Below, in pieces: positions 1 to 8,099 of a stretch of DNA of 64,000 nucleotides. Below the pieces are notes generated by a model that searched no databases, was not told where the DNA came from, and saw only the letters and a program-made list of their open reading frames with translations. The translations under genes and the position numbers were made by a program. The stretch is from Bacteroidales bacterium. Its GTDB lineage: Bacteria > Bacteroidota > Bacteroidia > Bacteroidales > F082. The DNA lies in contig JAUXMV010000024.1 of assembly GCA_030683155.1 (NCBI GenBank), positions 49,125 through 113,124 of the forward strand, written 5' to 3'. How positions within the stretch are numbered: position 1 is the first letter of the stretch; each line of letters begins with the position of its first letter.

Positions 1-1929
1 ACTATAATTTCCTGCAACAAGCTGAAGTTTTTCTGATTCAACCAGTTGACCGATCCAACCTGCTGTTCGCATACCCAAATCGAGATGATTAAGATTGGTA
101 TCGATGATGGATTCCCAATTGGTTCGTTCACGGAAAACACCTCCAAGATTACCCCTGATCTGATCAAACAGAAACAGCTTTCCCTGCTCAGAACCTACCA
201 ACAGCATAAGTTCATCGTTAGGTGCATAGAAAAAACCTGGAGTACTGAATCCGTCATAAGACAATGCGAAATCAGTAACATTAACACCACCAAGGTTATC
301 GGTAACAAAATCAAAAGACAATATTCCATTGGACTGATTACCTTTATAAAAAGTAATTTTTCCGTTTCGCGAACCAATAATGAGGTCAGTAGTTCCATCT
401 TCATCCAGATCAAAAAGTTGTGGTGAACTCCAGCTTCCAACATTGATATTGAGATAGTTTTGACTCTGCACAGTCCATTGTTTTGGTGCGGTTTGCTCAG
501 CATAAATGAGCTTGCCGGTTTCGTTGCCAACAATTAAGTCGGGCAACCCATTTCCGCTGATATCGGCTATTGCTGGCACCAATCCTCGCAACTTCAATGA
601 AGAAAGCCCTGCCAGATCATCATCCATAAGTTGAAAAGCCAGATCATTTTCATCACCGGTGTTTTCATAGTAAACCAAACGCGATAAATATTCTGAATGT
701 AAAGTTAATCCAATGTACCACGACCGTATGTATGTCCCAACATTCCCGACGATCAGATCTTTTTTGCCGCTTCCAAAGATATCAAAAACAACAGGGTAGG
801 CTCCGGAGCCGTGATCAATCATTTGATCCTGAAGGAATTTTTTTGTTTCTAACCTAAATTCCGGCAATGCATCTGAGCCTGTGTTCAGATAAAGCCAAAT
901 GCTTTTTTCATTTTCTGTGACAGTAGGATTGGGGTCGAAAGGTGAAACAAGTAAATCTTTTTTGCCGTCGTTATTTACATCAATCATTGCAGCAAAAGGC
1001 ATTGAAAATAGCTTAACCTGAACATCATTGGATGGAAAAGTGGTATCCTGACTGACGATGATGGCGTTCTCAAGCGTGCCGCCATTCACAAGCAATGTAA
1101 GACCGGGATAATCCACATCTGAAAGCAACATATCAGGCAGGCCATTGCCAGTAAAATCATTCACAAGCATGGTTGCGCCCCTGTGCCTGAACCCTTCTTT
1201 TGCTTCTGACATTTCCCGATTAAAAAGACAAGTGTCGAGATATAGAATGTTGTTTTCTTCATTCTCGGCAATCCGACCCCAGCAAAAGTCTGTTTTGATA
1301 TAATCAAGTGAGTCTGCATGGCCGTATTTTTCCATTGATTGATTCTTGTGCAATTCAATAAAAGTGCCCAAAGCCCAAAATGTAAGAATATCAAGATCGC
1401 CATCGCCGTCAATATCAACAATGGCAGGATAGTCAGCATTCGTGGAGATTATATTTACATAACCACTTCCTTGAAATGAACGAAGATAAGGTGAAACAGT
1501 CAGCTCAAATTCAATATGATCTACACTTATATTTTTAAAAACCCGCATGCCAGCCCAGCCAGGTGAATACGTAAAGATGTCAGGTTTGCCATCATTGTTG
1601 TAATCTGTAAAAACAACCCACTCAAACAGTTCCGGAAAATATTTGTGATATTGCGGAGCATAAGTGTAGGATATTTCACCAATCAACCCATCGTTAGTAA
1701 AACAAAGCAGTCTGTTGCCTCGTCTGTCGAAAACCAATAAATCATTGATTCCATTGCCATTAAGATCCATTTCTCCGAATTGACATGCATCAAGACCACC
1801 CGTCCATGGAAATTTTAAAAATTCGCCATCATCGTTTTTTACGACAGGTTGCTGAGCTAAAATTTTCTGTGCAGAAAAGATCATGAATGCGCTTAAAAAG
1901 AGAAAAATGTAAAAACGTGATAAAAGCAT
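1..1929 (-). CDS. Secreted FG-GAP/VCBS repeat protein, 3' end outside window
   Basis: The reading frame starts at ATG 1927-1929 and stays open for 643 codons to the window edge, so the C-terminus is missing. Residues 1-20 form a signal peptide ending before a Gln. The rest is a series of FG-GAP/VCBS beta-propeller repeats, each with a calcium-binding DxNxDGxxD-like loop: DLNGNGINDLLVF near residue 55, DYNNDGKPDIF near 109, then DIDGDGDLDIL, DFTGNGLPDML, DVNNDGKKDLL, DIFGSGKKDLI, DISGNGLPDLI and DLDEDGTTDLI. Such proteins are usually cell-surface or secreted in Bacteroidetes, often as T9SS cargo; the sorting domain would lie beyond the window, so that is inference. It is divergent from the response regulator at 2016. 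No enzyme domain is visible and the function is unknown. Confidence 0.85.
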   Translation of the reverse strand, partial: MLLSRFYIFLFLSAFMIFSAQKILAQQPVVKNDDGEFLKFPWTGGLDACQFGEMDLNGNGINDLLVFDRRGNRLLCFTNDGLIGEISYTYAPQYHKYFPELFEWVVFTDYNNDGKPDIFTYSPGWAGMRVFKNISVDHIEFELTVSPYLRSFQGSGYVNIISTNADYPAIVDIDGDGDLDILTFWALGTFIELHKNQSMEKYGHADSLDYIKTDFCWGRIAENEENNILYLDTCLFNREMSEAKEGFRHRGATMLVNDFTGNGLPDMLLSDVDYPGLTLLVNGGTLENAIIVSQDTTFPSNDVQVKLFSMPFAAMIDVNNDGKKDLLVSPFDPNPTVTENEKSIWLYLNTGSDALPEFRLETKKFLQDQMIDHGSGAYPVVFDIFGSGKKDLIVGNVGTYIRSWYIGLTLHSEYLSRLVYYENTGDENDLAFQLMDDDLAGLSSLKLRGLVPAIADISGNGLPDLIVGNETGKLIYAEQTAPKQWTVQSQNYLNINVGSWSSPQLFDLDEDGTTDLIIGSRNGKITFYKGNQSNGILSFDFVTDNLGGVNVTDFALSYDGFSTPGFFYAPNDELMLLVGSEQGKLFLFDQIRGNLGGVFRERTNWESIIDTNLNHLDLGMRTAGWIGQLVESEKLQLVAGNYS

Positions 1930-1996
1930 TTGCTAGAATTTAGTTCAAAATTAGACATTTTCCCAGTTGAACTGAAATGGTAATTGTTGCTTTTAG

Positions 1997-2004
1997 TACC
2001 TTTG
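1997..2004 (+). promoter_or_regulatory. Bacteroidetes-type -7 box (TACCTTTG)
   Basis: TACCTTTG matches the TAnnTTTG consensus of Bacteroidetes promoters and ends 11 bases before ATG 2016. It argues that translation starts at 2016 and not at the in-frame ATG 1977. No good TTTG -33 partner was found at the usual 19-21 base spacing. Confidence 0.5.
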
Positions 2005-2015
2005 AAGCAAAAAGA

Positions 2016-3179
2016 ATGGCCAAAATACTTATAATTGACGATGAGATCAGCATCCGCAGAACTTTGCGGGAGATACTTGCATATGAAAAATACACGGTAG
2101 AAGATGCCGGAACGGGCATGGAAGCGCTTTCTTTGCTGCGCGAAAATGAATATGATGTAATCCTTTGCGACATAAAGATGCCTGAAATGGACGGGATTGA
2201 AACACTGGAAGCAATTCGTAAAATTGCCGATACACCAGTTATAATGATTTCCGGGCATGGTACGATTGAAACTGCTGTTGAAGCAATAAAAAAGGGGGCG
2301 TATGATTATATTGCAAAGCCGCCTGATCTGAACAGATTGCTCATAACTATCAGAAATGCTCAGGACAAATCCAAGTTGCTTAACGAAACCAAAGCACTTA
2401 AAAAAGTTGTGAGCAAGCAATATGAAATGATTGGTCAATCTCCTCCAATGCATGAAATAAGGCAAATGATTGAAAAGGTTGCTCCAACAACAGCAAGGGT
2501 GTTGATTACTGGCGAAAACGGAACCGGAAAGGAGTTGGTTGCACGGCAAATGCATGAATTGAGCAGCAGATCACATGCCCCATTTATCGAAGTAAATTGT
2601 GCTGCAATTCCTTCTGAACTTATTGAAAGTCAGCTTTTCGGTCATGAGAAGGGTTCTTTTACCTCTGCCATTAAGCAGCGTAAAGGCGATTTTGAACTTG
2701 CCCATGGCGGAACACTTTTTTTGGATGAAATTGGAGACATGAGCCTTTCAGCGCAGGCGAAAGTTTTACGCGCTTTACAGGAAAATAAGATTACACGCGT
2801 TGGAGGCGAAAAAGAAATTTCAGTAGATGTTCGCATCTTAAGCGCAACAAATAAAAACCTCCGTGAAGAAATTGAGAAAGGAACTTTCCGTGAAGATTTG
2901 TATCACAGGTTGAGCGTCATTATTATTGAAGTTCCGCCACTTCGACAAAGATCTGATGATATTCCATTACTTATAAAGCATTTTGTTAAGCGAATTTGCC
3001 AACAGATGGGAAAACCTTTGCCGCTTTTCACAGATGAAGCCTTGATGGAACTTCAACAATATAAATGGACCGGCAATATCCGTGAGTTGCATAACGCCAC
3101 CGAGCGTTTGGTAATATTGGGCGGAAGCACGATCACACGCGCTGAAGTCGTTAAATATGCCAAGCCATTAAATGATTGA
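2016..3179 (+). CDS. Sigma-54-dependent response regulator (NtrC family) without HTH domain
   Basis: A 387-residue protein from ATG 2016, chosen because a TAnnTTTG box lies just upstream and the receiver begins MAKILIIDDE. The receiver domain spans residues 1-120, with acidic residues D8 and D9, phospho-acceptor D52 (CDIKMPEMDG) and K101. The AAA+ domain spans about 137-360, with Walker A GENGTGKE (166-173), Walker B GGTLFLDEIGD (231-241) and WTGNIREL (351-358). The sigma-54 contact loop reads GSFTSA (213-218) instead of GAFTGA. The protein stops at 387, with no Fis-type helix-turn-helix after the AAA+ domain, so it cannot bind DNA in the usual way. Family knowledge: NtrC-type activators remodel sigma-54 polymerase. 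No partner kinase is adjacent. Confidence 0.9.
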   Translation: MAKILIIDDEISIRRTLREILAYEKYTVEDAGTGMEALSLLRENEYDVILCDIKMPEMDGIETLEAIRKIADTPVIMISGHGTIETAVEAIKKGAYDYIAKPPDLNRLLITIRNAQDKSKLLNETKALKKVVSKQYEMIGQSPPMHEIRQMIEKVAPTTARVLITGENGTGKELVARQMHELSSRSHAPFIEVNCAAIPSELIESQLFGHEKGSFTSAIKQRKGDFELAHGGTLFLDEIGDMSLSAQAKVLRALQENKITRVGGEKEISVDVRILSATNKNLREEIEKGTFREDLYHRLSVIIIEVPPLRQRSDDIPLLIKHFVKRICQQMGKPLPLFTDEALMELQQYKWTGNIRELHNATERLVILGGSTITRAEVVKYAKPLND

Positions 3180-3413
3180 TTTCAGCCCTGGGTTGTTCTA
3201 AGATTGTTTATTATTTTGATTTCTTCTAAATTAGCTTGCGAAATGTGCAGCTGACATCAACAATTGATGATAAAAATGAAGCTTTGAGGAATTTATTTTG
3301 TTTTTTAATAATATTCCAGTGTGCTTATCAACCAAGCCATTTCTAATCAAATAGCTGAATATTAATATATTAAAGAAGTTTAGCCAGAATGAACATACTA
3401 TTCTCAAATCTAT

Positions 3414-3450
3414 TTAACATATCATTAACAGTATTTAACTGCATGTTAAC
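3414..3450 (+). promoter_or_regulatory. Four phased TTAAC direct repeats (probable activator site)
   Basis: TTAAC occurs at 3414, 3425, 3435 and 3446, with start-to-start spacings of 11, 10 and 11 bases, so all four copies face the same side of the helix. The last copy ends 22 bases before the -7 box at 3473, where the -33 element would normally lie. Direct repeats with an 11-base period are typical of OmpR/PhoB-type regulators (PHO-box architecture). The regulator is unknown. The rest of 3180-3510 shows nothing recognisable. Confidence 0.5.
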
Positions 3451-3472
3451 AGACGAGGCATGCAGATAGGTA

Positions 3473-3480
3473 TATCTTTG
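3473..3480 (+). promoter_or_regulatory. -7 box (TATCTTTG) for the Lys/Cys-rich peptide gene
   Basis: TATCTTTG fits TAnnTTTG and lies 30 bases before ATG 3511. No TTTG -33 element is visible; the TTAAC array sits there instead, which suggests activator dependence. Confidence 0.5.
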
Positions 3481-3510
3481 GCCTTGTAAACACTTAAAAA
3501 AATAATAAAC

Positions 3511-3735
3511 ATGAAAAAATTAGCAATCACACTCGCATTTTTTGCATTCATCGCATTTGGAACAGCCAATATTCAGGCAGCAGTTTTATCTTCAGTTATT
3601 ACCGAAATGGTAAAATCTGATGATGGTAAGAAAAAAGAAGAAGCCAAGAAAGCTGAAAAATCCTCAAAGAAAAGCGACTGCTGCAGCAGCAAGAAAACAG
3701 AATGCGACGACAAAAAGAAAGAAGATACTAAATAA
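3511..3735 (+). CDS. Small exported Lys/Cys-rich protein
   Basis: A 74-residue protein. Residues 1-23 form a clear signal peptide (MKKLAITLAFFAFIAFG, then an NIQA cleavage region). The mature part is very hydrophilic: a Lys/Glu-rich stretch followed by KSDCCSSKKTECDDKKK, giving three cysteines within ten residues near the C-terminus. The Cys cluster could bind metal or form disulfides, but this is inference and no family is recognised. It is a single-gene unit: the phased TTAAC array and a -7 box lie upstream, and a rho-independent terminator lies 36 bases downstream. The expression signals make a real gene likely despite the small size. Confidence 0.75.
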   Translation: MKKLAITLAFFAFIAFGTANIQAAVLSSVITEMVKSDDGKKKEEAKKAEKSSKKSDCCSSKKTECDDKKKEDTK

Positions 3736-3770
3736 TACTTACCTTAACGTTTTGTTTTAATTTGGTTTGG

Positions 3771-3799
3771 GCCTTCCGATGTGAATCGGAGGGCTTTTT
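3771..3799 (+). terminator. Rho-independent terminator
   Basis: A ten-base perfect stem, GCCTTCCGAT (3771-3780) with ATCGGAGGGC (3785-3794, one G-T pair), has a four-base loop and is followed by TTTTT. It ends the transcript of the small Lys/Cys-rich gene. Confidence 0.85.
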
Positions 3800-3821
3800 C
3801 ATTTTGAAACAGAAACATGCC

Positions 3822-3829
3822 TATTTTTG
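3822..3829 (+). promoter_or_regulatory. -7 box (TATTTTTG) for osmC-family gene
   Basis: TATTTTTG fits TAnnTTTG and ends 16 bases before ATG 3846. A TTTTG at 3802-3806 is a possible -33 element, but the spacer of 15 is short. The box supports the start at 3846 over the in-frame start at 3762, which lies before the preceding terminator. Confidence 0.45.
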
Positions 3830-3845
3830 CACAAAAATTAATATT

Positions 3846-4256
3846 ATGGCTAACTTCAGAATCAATTATATTGGCGATCTGCGAACCGAGATGACGCACC
3901 TTGCTTCAGGGACAGTTGTACTCACAGATGCGCCTACAGATAACAGAGGAAAAGGCGAGGTATTTTCACCTACTGATCTTGCTTCGGCTTCTTTGGCAAG
4001 TTGTATGATTACCATCATGGGAATCTCTGCGAGAGAGCATGGATTCAGTATCGACGGCGCCATTGCGGATGTCACCAAAATTATGTATTCAGATCCCAGA
4101 CGAATAGGAGAGATTATCATTGAAATACGTTTTCCTGAAATCTCATATACCCCTAAGCAAAAAAAAATGCTTGAAATAGCATCAAAAACTTGTCCGGTTG
4201 CCTTGAGTCTTCATCCAGATCTGAAGCAAAACGTTCAACTTATTTTCATTGATTAA
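3846..4256 (+). CDS. OsmC family peroxiredoxin-like protein
   Basis: A 136-residue protein of the OsmC/Ohr family, the usual length for it. The two redox cysteines are present: C53 in LASCMITIMG and C116 in SKTCPVALSLHPDL. Family members reduce organic hydroperoxides in the cytoplasm with a Cys pair. An upstream in-frame start at 3762 would run through a terminator hairpin and lacks homology-like sequence, so ATG 3846 is preferred. The next two genes follow in the same direction at gaps of 11 and 4 bases, so the three are probably co-transcribed. Confidence 0.88.
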   Translation: MANFRINYIGDLRTEMTHLASGTVVLTDAPTDNRGKGEVFSPTDLASASLASCMITIMGISAREHGFSIDGAIADVTKIMYSDPRRIGEIIIEIRFPEISYTPKQKKMLEIASKTCPVALSLHPDLKQNVQLIFID

Positions 4257-4267
4257 TTGAGCCTTGA

Positions 4268-4651
4268 ATGACGGATATAATAATTCAGGTCGGGACAAAA
4301 GGTGAGCAGCATGTGGTTGTTTCGGAAGAAAATACTGCAAAAAAATATGGGTCAGGCCTTGTTGATGTTTTTGCAACACCAGCCATGATTGCTTTTATGG
4401 AAATGACGGCTATGAAAAGCATAGCAGATTTTATTCCAGAGCCTATGACAACCGTTGGCACTGAAGTCAATGTTAAACATTTTCATGCCACACCTATCGG
4501 TAAGAGACTTCGTTGCGAAAGCATAGTAAAGGAGGTAACTGGCCGGAAAATCGTTTTTGAAGTTTCAGTTTGGGATGAAGATTTAATTGTTGGTCACGGT
4601 TTGCATACGAGATATGTAGTAGATACAATTAAATTTATGTCGAAATTGTAG
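4268..4651 (+). CDS. FlK-like hotdog thioesterase
   Basis: A 127-residue protein of the hotdog-fold thioesterase type related to fluoroacetyl-CoA thioesterase FlK. The region GLVDVFATPAMIAFMEMTA (about 31-48) carries the Thr and Glu that correspond to the FlK catalytic pair, and VNVKHFHATPIGK supplies the His-rich strand. Homologues are common in bacteria with no link to fluoroacetate, so the substrate is unknown; hydrolysis of an acyl-CoA thioester is the safest statement. It lies 11 bases after the osmC-type gene and 4 bases before the lipoprotein gene. Confidence 0.8.
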   Translation: MTDIIIQVGTKGEQHVVVSEENTAKKYGSGLVDVFATPAMIAFMEMTAMKSIADFIPEPMTTVGTEVNVKHFHATPIGKRLRCESIVKEVTGRKIVFEVSVWDEDLIVGHGLHTRYVVDTIKFMSKL

Positions 4652-4655
4652 CCGG

Positions 4656-5048
4656 ATGAAAAAAAAGATTTACTTCATTGGTTTACTTGTTGCCTTAACA
4701 ATAATGCTTTCGTGCGAAAAGACAGTTGAAATCCCTGAATTTACCTGTAATCTTCAAACAATAAGCAACATAAATACTCTTGACCAGATTGAAGTAACCT
4801 ATAAACTTGAAGCAACTGGTGATTACACTGTTAGTTCCTGGTACTATTTCGGCGAAAACGGTAAAGTTGAAATTAGTCTGCCTTCCTTACCTTCAGAGAT
4901 CGTGGTGACACTTTCAAACCAAAAATTACTACGGGCCGGAGCAATAGGAGAAATAGTAGATGGCTCAATAAGTGTTAGTTATAACGCAGTAGCAGCTGAT
5001 ACAAGCTTCTATGGGATTGACCAGTGTTTTCAATTTCTTAATAAATAA
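4656..5048 (+). CDS. Hypothetical lipoprotein
   Basis: A 130-residue protein with a lipoprotein signal: MKKKIYFIGL, a hydrophobic core, then lipobox LSC with C20 as the lipidated residue. The mature part is short, mostly predicted beta strand by its alternating pattern, with Cys near residues 32 and 124 that could pair. I do not recognise a family. It starts 4 bases after the thioesterase gene and is probably the last gene of that unit; no clear terminator was seen before the convergent GH13 gene. Confidence 0.75.
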   Translation: MKKKIYFIGLLVALTIMLSCEKTVEIPEFTCNLQTISNINTLDQIEVTYKLEATGDYTVSSWYYFGENGKVEISLPSLPSEIVVTLSNQKLLRAGAIGEIVDGSISVSYNAVAADTSFYGIDQCFQFLNK

Positions 5049-5135
5049 GGGAATTTACCAATCTGGGTTTCTAAAATACCGAAACTAGAAATCTCCATTT
5101 GTTAAGGCCAACCTTTCAGATTATCGGAGCGGTTT

Positions 5136-7943
5136 TCAATTGCTGACAACTACCTTTTTCGTAACATACCGAGTTCCGGTATCAAGTCTTAAAAGATAAA
5201 CTCCGGGAGCCAAGTGCTTGAAACCACCCATTTGGATCGTCTTTTCTCCAGGTTCTGATTTTCCCTCAAAAATAGTTTCAATTTGTTGCCCGAATGAATT
5301 TAGAAGGTCGATTTTATAAAAGCCACCTTCAAGAATGTTTAAAGTAATCTTGAACTGTTCACGAATTGGATTGGGAGAAATAATCATTTCTGGAACCGAT
5401 CCGCTTCCAAGTTCATCGAGGCCAACAAAATCAGGGGTTGTTAGTCGCTTACTTGTATAGATCCTGAATTCTCCCGGTTCAAGCCTAATCAAGGCACTTA
5501 CGTCCGTAACTATCAATGAATCAGATCCGAAATAACTATACCATGTTCCTGGAAAATAAAACTGAGGATTAATGTCTTTCGGCTGCACGTCGAAGTTAGC
5601 TAAAACAGCGACTGACATATCTTCGTTGAATAAATGCATATTTTTGGTGATTGCATTTGTGTTCATAACAAAGTCTGTCGTACGGAAAACGTCGTGTGAT
5701 TTCCGAAGTTCTATCAGACTGCTGTAGTAGTGAAATAATAAACGGCGATTCCAGTCTTGCTGATAATTCCAGCGAATCGGTTTTGGGCAAACCCGGCACG
5801 GTTCGTCAATAGAAACATCGTAGCCTAATTCTCCAAATTGCCAGATCATTTTTGGGCCGGGAACCAAAAGAAACATGGAAGCGGCAGCAGCATTTCGTTT
5901 CACAGCAACGTTAAGGTTTCGGACATTATGAAATGCATTTGAATTATTTCCAAATGTTTTGTTTTTATACATCTGTCTTTCCTCGTCGTGGCTTTCCATG
6001 TAACCGATGAGGTGTGGTTGGCTCCAGCCACGTTTTTTGTAGGATACGCCAGAAAAATCAGAATCTTGCTGATAGCCCATTGTAGCCTGATTGTAGGAAT
6101 GGGTCATGTTTCCCCAAACAAGCATGCCATAAGCAGATAATTCACGCTCTTCGGTGTTGGGAGCAAAATGCTCAAGAATTACATAGGCCTTGTCATTTAC
6201 TTCCCAGATTCTGTCAGTCATTCGTTTCAAAATGGCTATGCGGGTTGCATCATAGCTTTCATTCATGCCCGTGCGGTTGGTAAAGCCTTTCGTAAAGTCA
6301 AAACGATAGCCATCAACTTTAAACTCTTCAATCCAGAAAGCATTGACCCTGTCAATAAAGTTTTTTGTATGAATGCTCTCATGGTTAAAATCGTAACCCC
6401 AGCAATATGGCTGATGAGGACAAGTTTGATTGTACCATGGATTTTGTGCGGTAGGCTGATCATTGGCGGCATTAAAATACATTTGAAGCAAAGGAGATTG
6501 ACCATAAGAATGATTGAGAACCATATCAATGATGACGGCCATTCCTCTTTTGTGACATTCATCAATAAAACGTTTATAGTCATTTTTTGTACCATAGGCT
6601 TTGTCAGTTGCAAAGTAAAATGAAGGATTATAGCCCCATGAGTCATTACCCTCAAATTCATTTATTGGCATTAATTCAATTGCGTTTACGCCAAGACGCT
6701 GCAGGTAGTCAAGTGTGTCAATCACGGTTTTGATGTCGCGTGTTGCAACAAAATCGCGGATATGCAATTCATAAATAATCAAATCTTCATTTGCGGGTGC
6801 AGTAAATTGTTCTACTTCCCAGACGTACGGCTGCTGTTCGGTTTGAAATACGGAAACAATACCGGTTGTTTTTCCTCGCGGATATGCTTTCAGGTTTGGA
6901 TAGGTCGTGTTGGGTATGTAGGAGTCATTCCATGGATCCAGAATTTTTTCGGTATATGGATCAGCAATCCTGAGATTTCCGTCGATAAAATACTGATAGG
7001 CATATTCCTCTCCGGGATTTAATCCGGTAAGTTCAATCCAGTATCTGAAGCTGTCAGGCGTACGTTTCATATAATTCGAAGTATTCAATTCCCAATTGTT
7101 AAATTCTCCGATTGCGAAGACGTAGTTTTTGTAGGGGGCAAAAAGAGAGAGAATTACTGTGGAATCATTGATATAATTAATCCCATCCTTAATGTCTTGT
7201 GGGAGTGAAGCGACGACAATTGGTGGTCTTACAAAATACAAAAATGAATCAACGGCAACTTCATTGTCGCCATAAGCAAAAGCCTTCACCCTGAATTGAC
7301 CTGAAGTGCCTGCCACGATTGAGTAAGTCAGCGAATTTGTTGTTGTTTCGGCAACTTTAATATCATTTATTTTAAGAATTGTTGAATCAGCAAAAATTGA
7401 TGCAACAGAGACAGGAATTGTTTCACCGGGCTCGGCTAATATTTGTTTTTGATCAGGCTGGATGATTGTAACGTTCAAGCCGGCTTCGTACACATCATAA
7501 AAAATGTCACCATTCTGGGCTGTTTTGCCTTCATAAAACTGAGTTGTTCCAGGTATATAGGCTCCACTGCGAAAAACAAATGCCAGTTTCAGGATAGTTT
7601 CATTGGCAGGAACCCCATAATAAGCGCGAATATTTGGGCCAATCGTAAGTGTATAAATGTTTGCCGATACTCTTACCAGTTTCGCCTTTGGAATATTTAC
7701 TCCCCAGTTTGCAACAACATATTTCCAGTCGGAATCGCCTGAACTGCTGCTGGTTATAACACCTGTATGAGCATAAACATCACCACTGTAATTAGCAAGT
7801 CCTGCATTGCCTTCGGTGGCATTGAATGTGATGACAACTTGCTGTTGATCGGTAGGAAAAGGAGGGTCAGCAGTAATAAGTTGTGCATGAGTTGAAAAAG
7901 TCAGAAGAAACAGAAAGAGTGAAAGGATTGGGTAATTTTTCAT
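5136..7943 (-). CDS. Secreted GH13 alpha-amylase family enzyme with T9SS sorting domain
   Basis: A 935-residue protein. Residues 1-20 are a signal peptide. Beta-rich domains follow, including a CBM48-like module around 262-335 (FAIGEFNNWELN). The GH13 barrel spans about 385-750 with its four conserved regions: DMVLNHS (H478), DGYRFDF (nucleophile D549), VILEH (acid/base E591) and MESHDEE (H652, D653). The C-terminal 80 residues form a T9SS type A sorting domain beginning ISPNPIREQF and ending in VTKKVVVSN, so the enzyme is probably released or attached at the cell surface. It should cleave alpha-1,4 or alpha-1,6 glucans; the exact specificity cannot be read. It stands alone, about 29 kb from the SusC/D/E operon. 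Confidence 0.92.
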   Translation of the reverse strand: MKNYPILSLFLFLLTFSTHAQLITADPPFPTDQQQVVITFNATEGNAGLANYSGDVYAHTGVITSSSSGDSDWKYVVANWGVNIPKAKLVRVSANIYTLTIGPNIRAYYGVPANETILKLAFVFRSGAYIPGTTQFYEGKTAQNGDIFYDVYEAGLNVTIIQPDQKQILAEPGETIPVSVASIFADSTILKINDIKVAETTTNSLTYSIVAGTSGQFRVKAFAYGDNEVAVDSFLYFVRPPIVVASLPQDIKDGINYINDSTVILSLFAPYKNYVFAIGEFNNWELNTSNYMKRTPDSFRYWIELTGLNPGEEYAYQYFIDGNLRIADPYTEKILDPWNDSYIPNTTYPNLKAYPRGKTTGIVSVFQTEQQPYVWEVEQFTAPANEDLIIYELHIRDFVATRDIKTVIDTLDYLQRLGVNAIELMPINEFEGNDSWGYNPSFYFATDKAYGTKNDYKRFIDECHKRGMAVIIDMVLNHSYGQSPLLQMYFNAANDQPTAQNPWYNQTCPHQPYCWGYDFNHESIHTKNFIDRVNAFWIEEFKVDGYRFDFTKGFTNRTGMNESYDATRIAILKRMTDRIWEVNDKAYVILEHFAPNTEERELSAYGMLVWGNMTHSYNQATMGYQQDSDFSGVSYKKRGWSQPHLIGYMESHDEERQMYKNKTFGNNSNAFHNVRNLNVAVKRNAAAASMFLLVPGPKMIWQFGELGYDVSIDEPCRVCPKPIRWNYQQDWNRRLLFHYYSSLIELRKSHDVFRTTDFVMNTNAITKNMHLFNEDMSVAVLANFDVQPKDINPQFYFPGTWYSYFGSDSLIVTDVSALIRLEPGEFRIYTSKRLTTPDFVGLDELGSGSVPEMIISPNPIREQFKITLNILEGGFYKIDLLNSFGQQIETIFEGKSEPGEKTIQMGGFKHLAPGVYLLRLDTGTRYVTKKVVVSN

Positions 7944-8040
7944 GGGAGTGGAGATTAATACTCTCCAAAGATAATAATCATTTGAATAACAATCTCCTTT
8001 TGGATCTGATGTTTAGGAAAAAACACTTGCAATGGGTTGC

Positions 8041-8077
8041 AAAAAAGAAGGAGCAAACCAAATATGATTCGCTCCTT
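8041..8077 (-). terminator. Rho-independent terminator for the GIN-domain gene
   Basis: AAGGAGC (8048-8054) pairs with GCTCCTT (8071-8077). On the minus strand the hairpin is followed by a run of T (AAAAAA at 8041-8046 on plus). It lies 23 bases past the stop of the gene ending at 8100. Confidence 0.7.
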
Positions 8078-8099
8078 CGGCAACCTCATTAAGGATATT

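Noticed and set aside
46..426. A plus-strand frame of 126 codons
   Set aside because: It is antisense to the FG-GAP protein, whose repeats continue across the whole stretch.
1893..2555. A 220-codon frame antisense to the response regulator
   Set aside because: It is opposite the well-supported receiver and AAA+ domains and has no family-like sequence.
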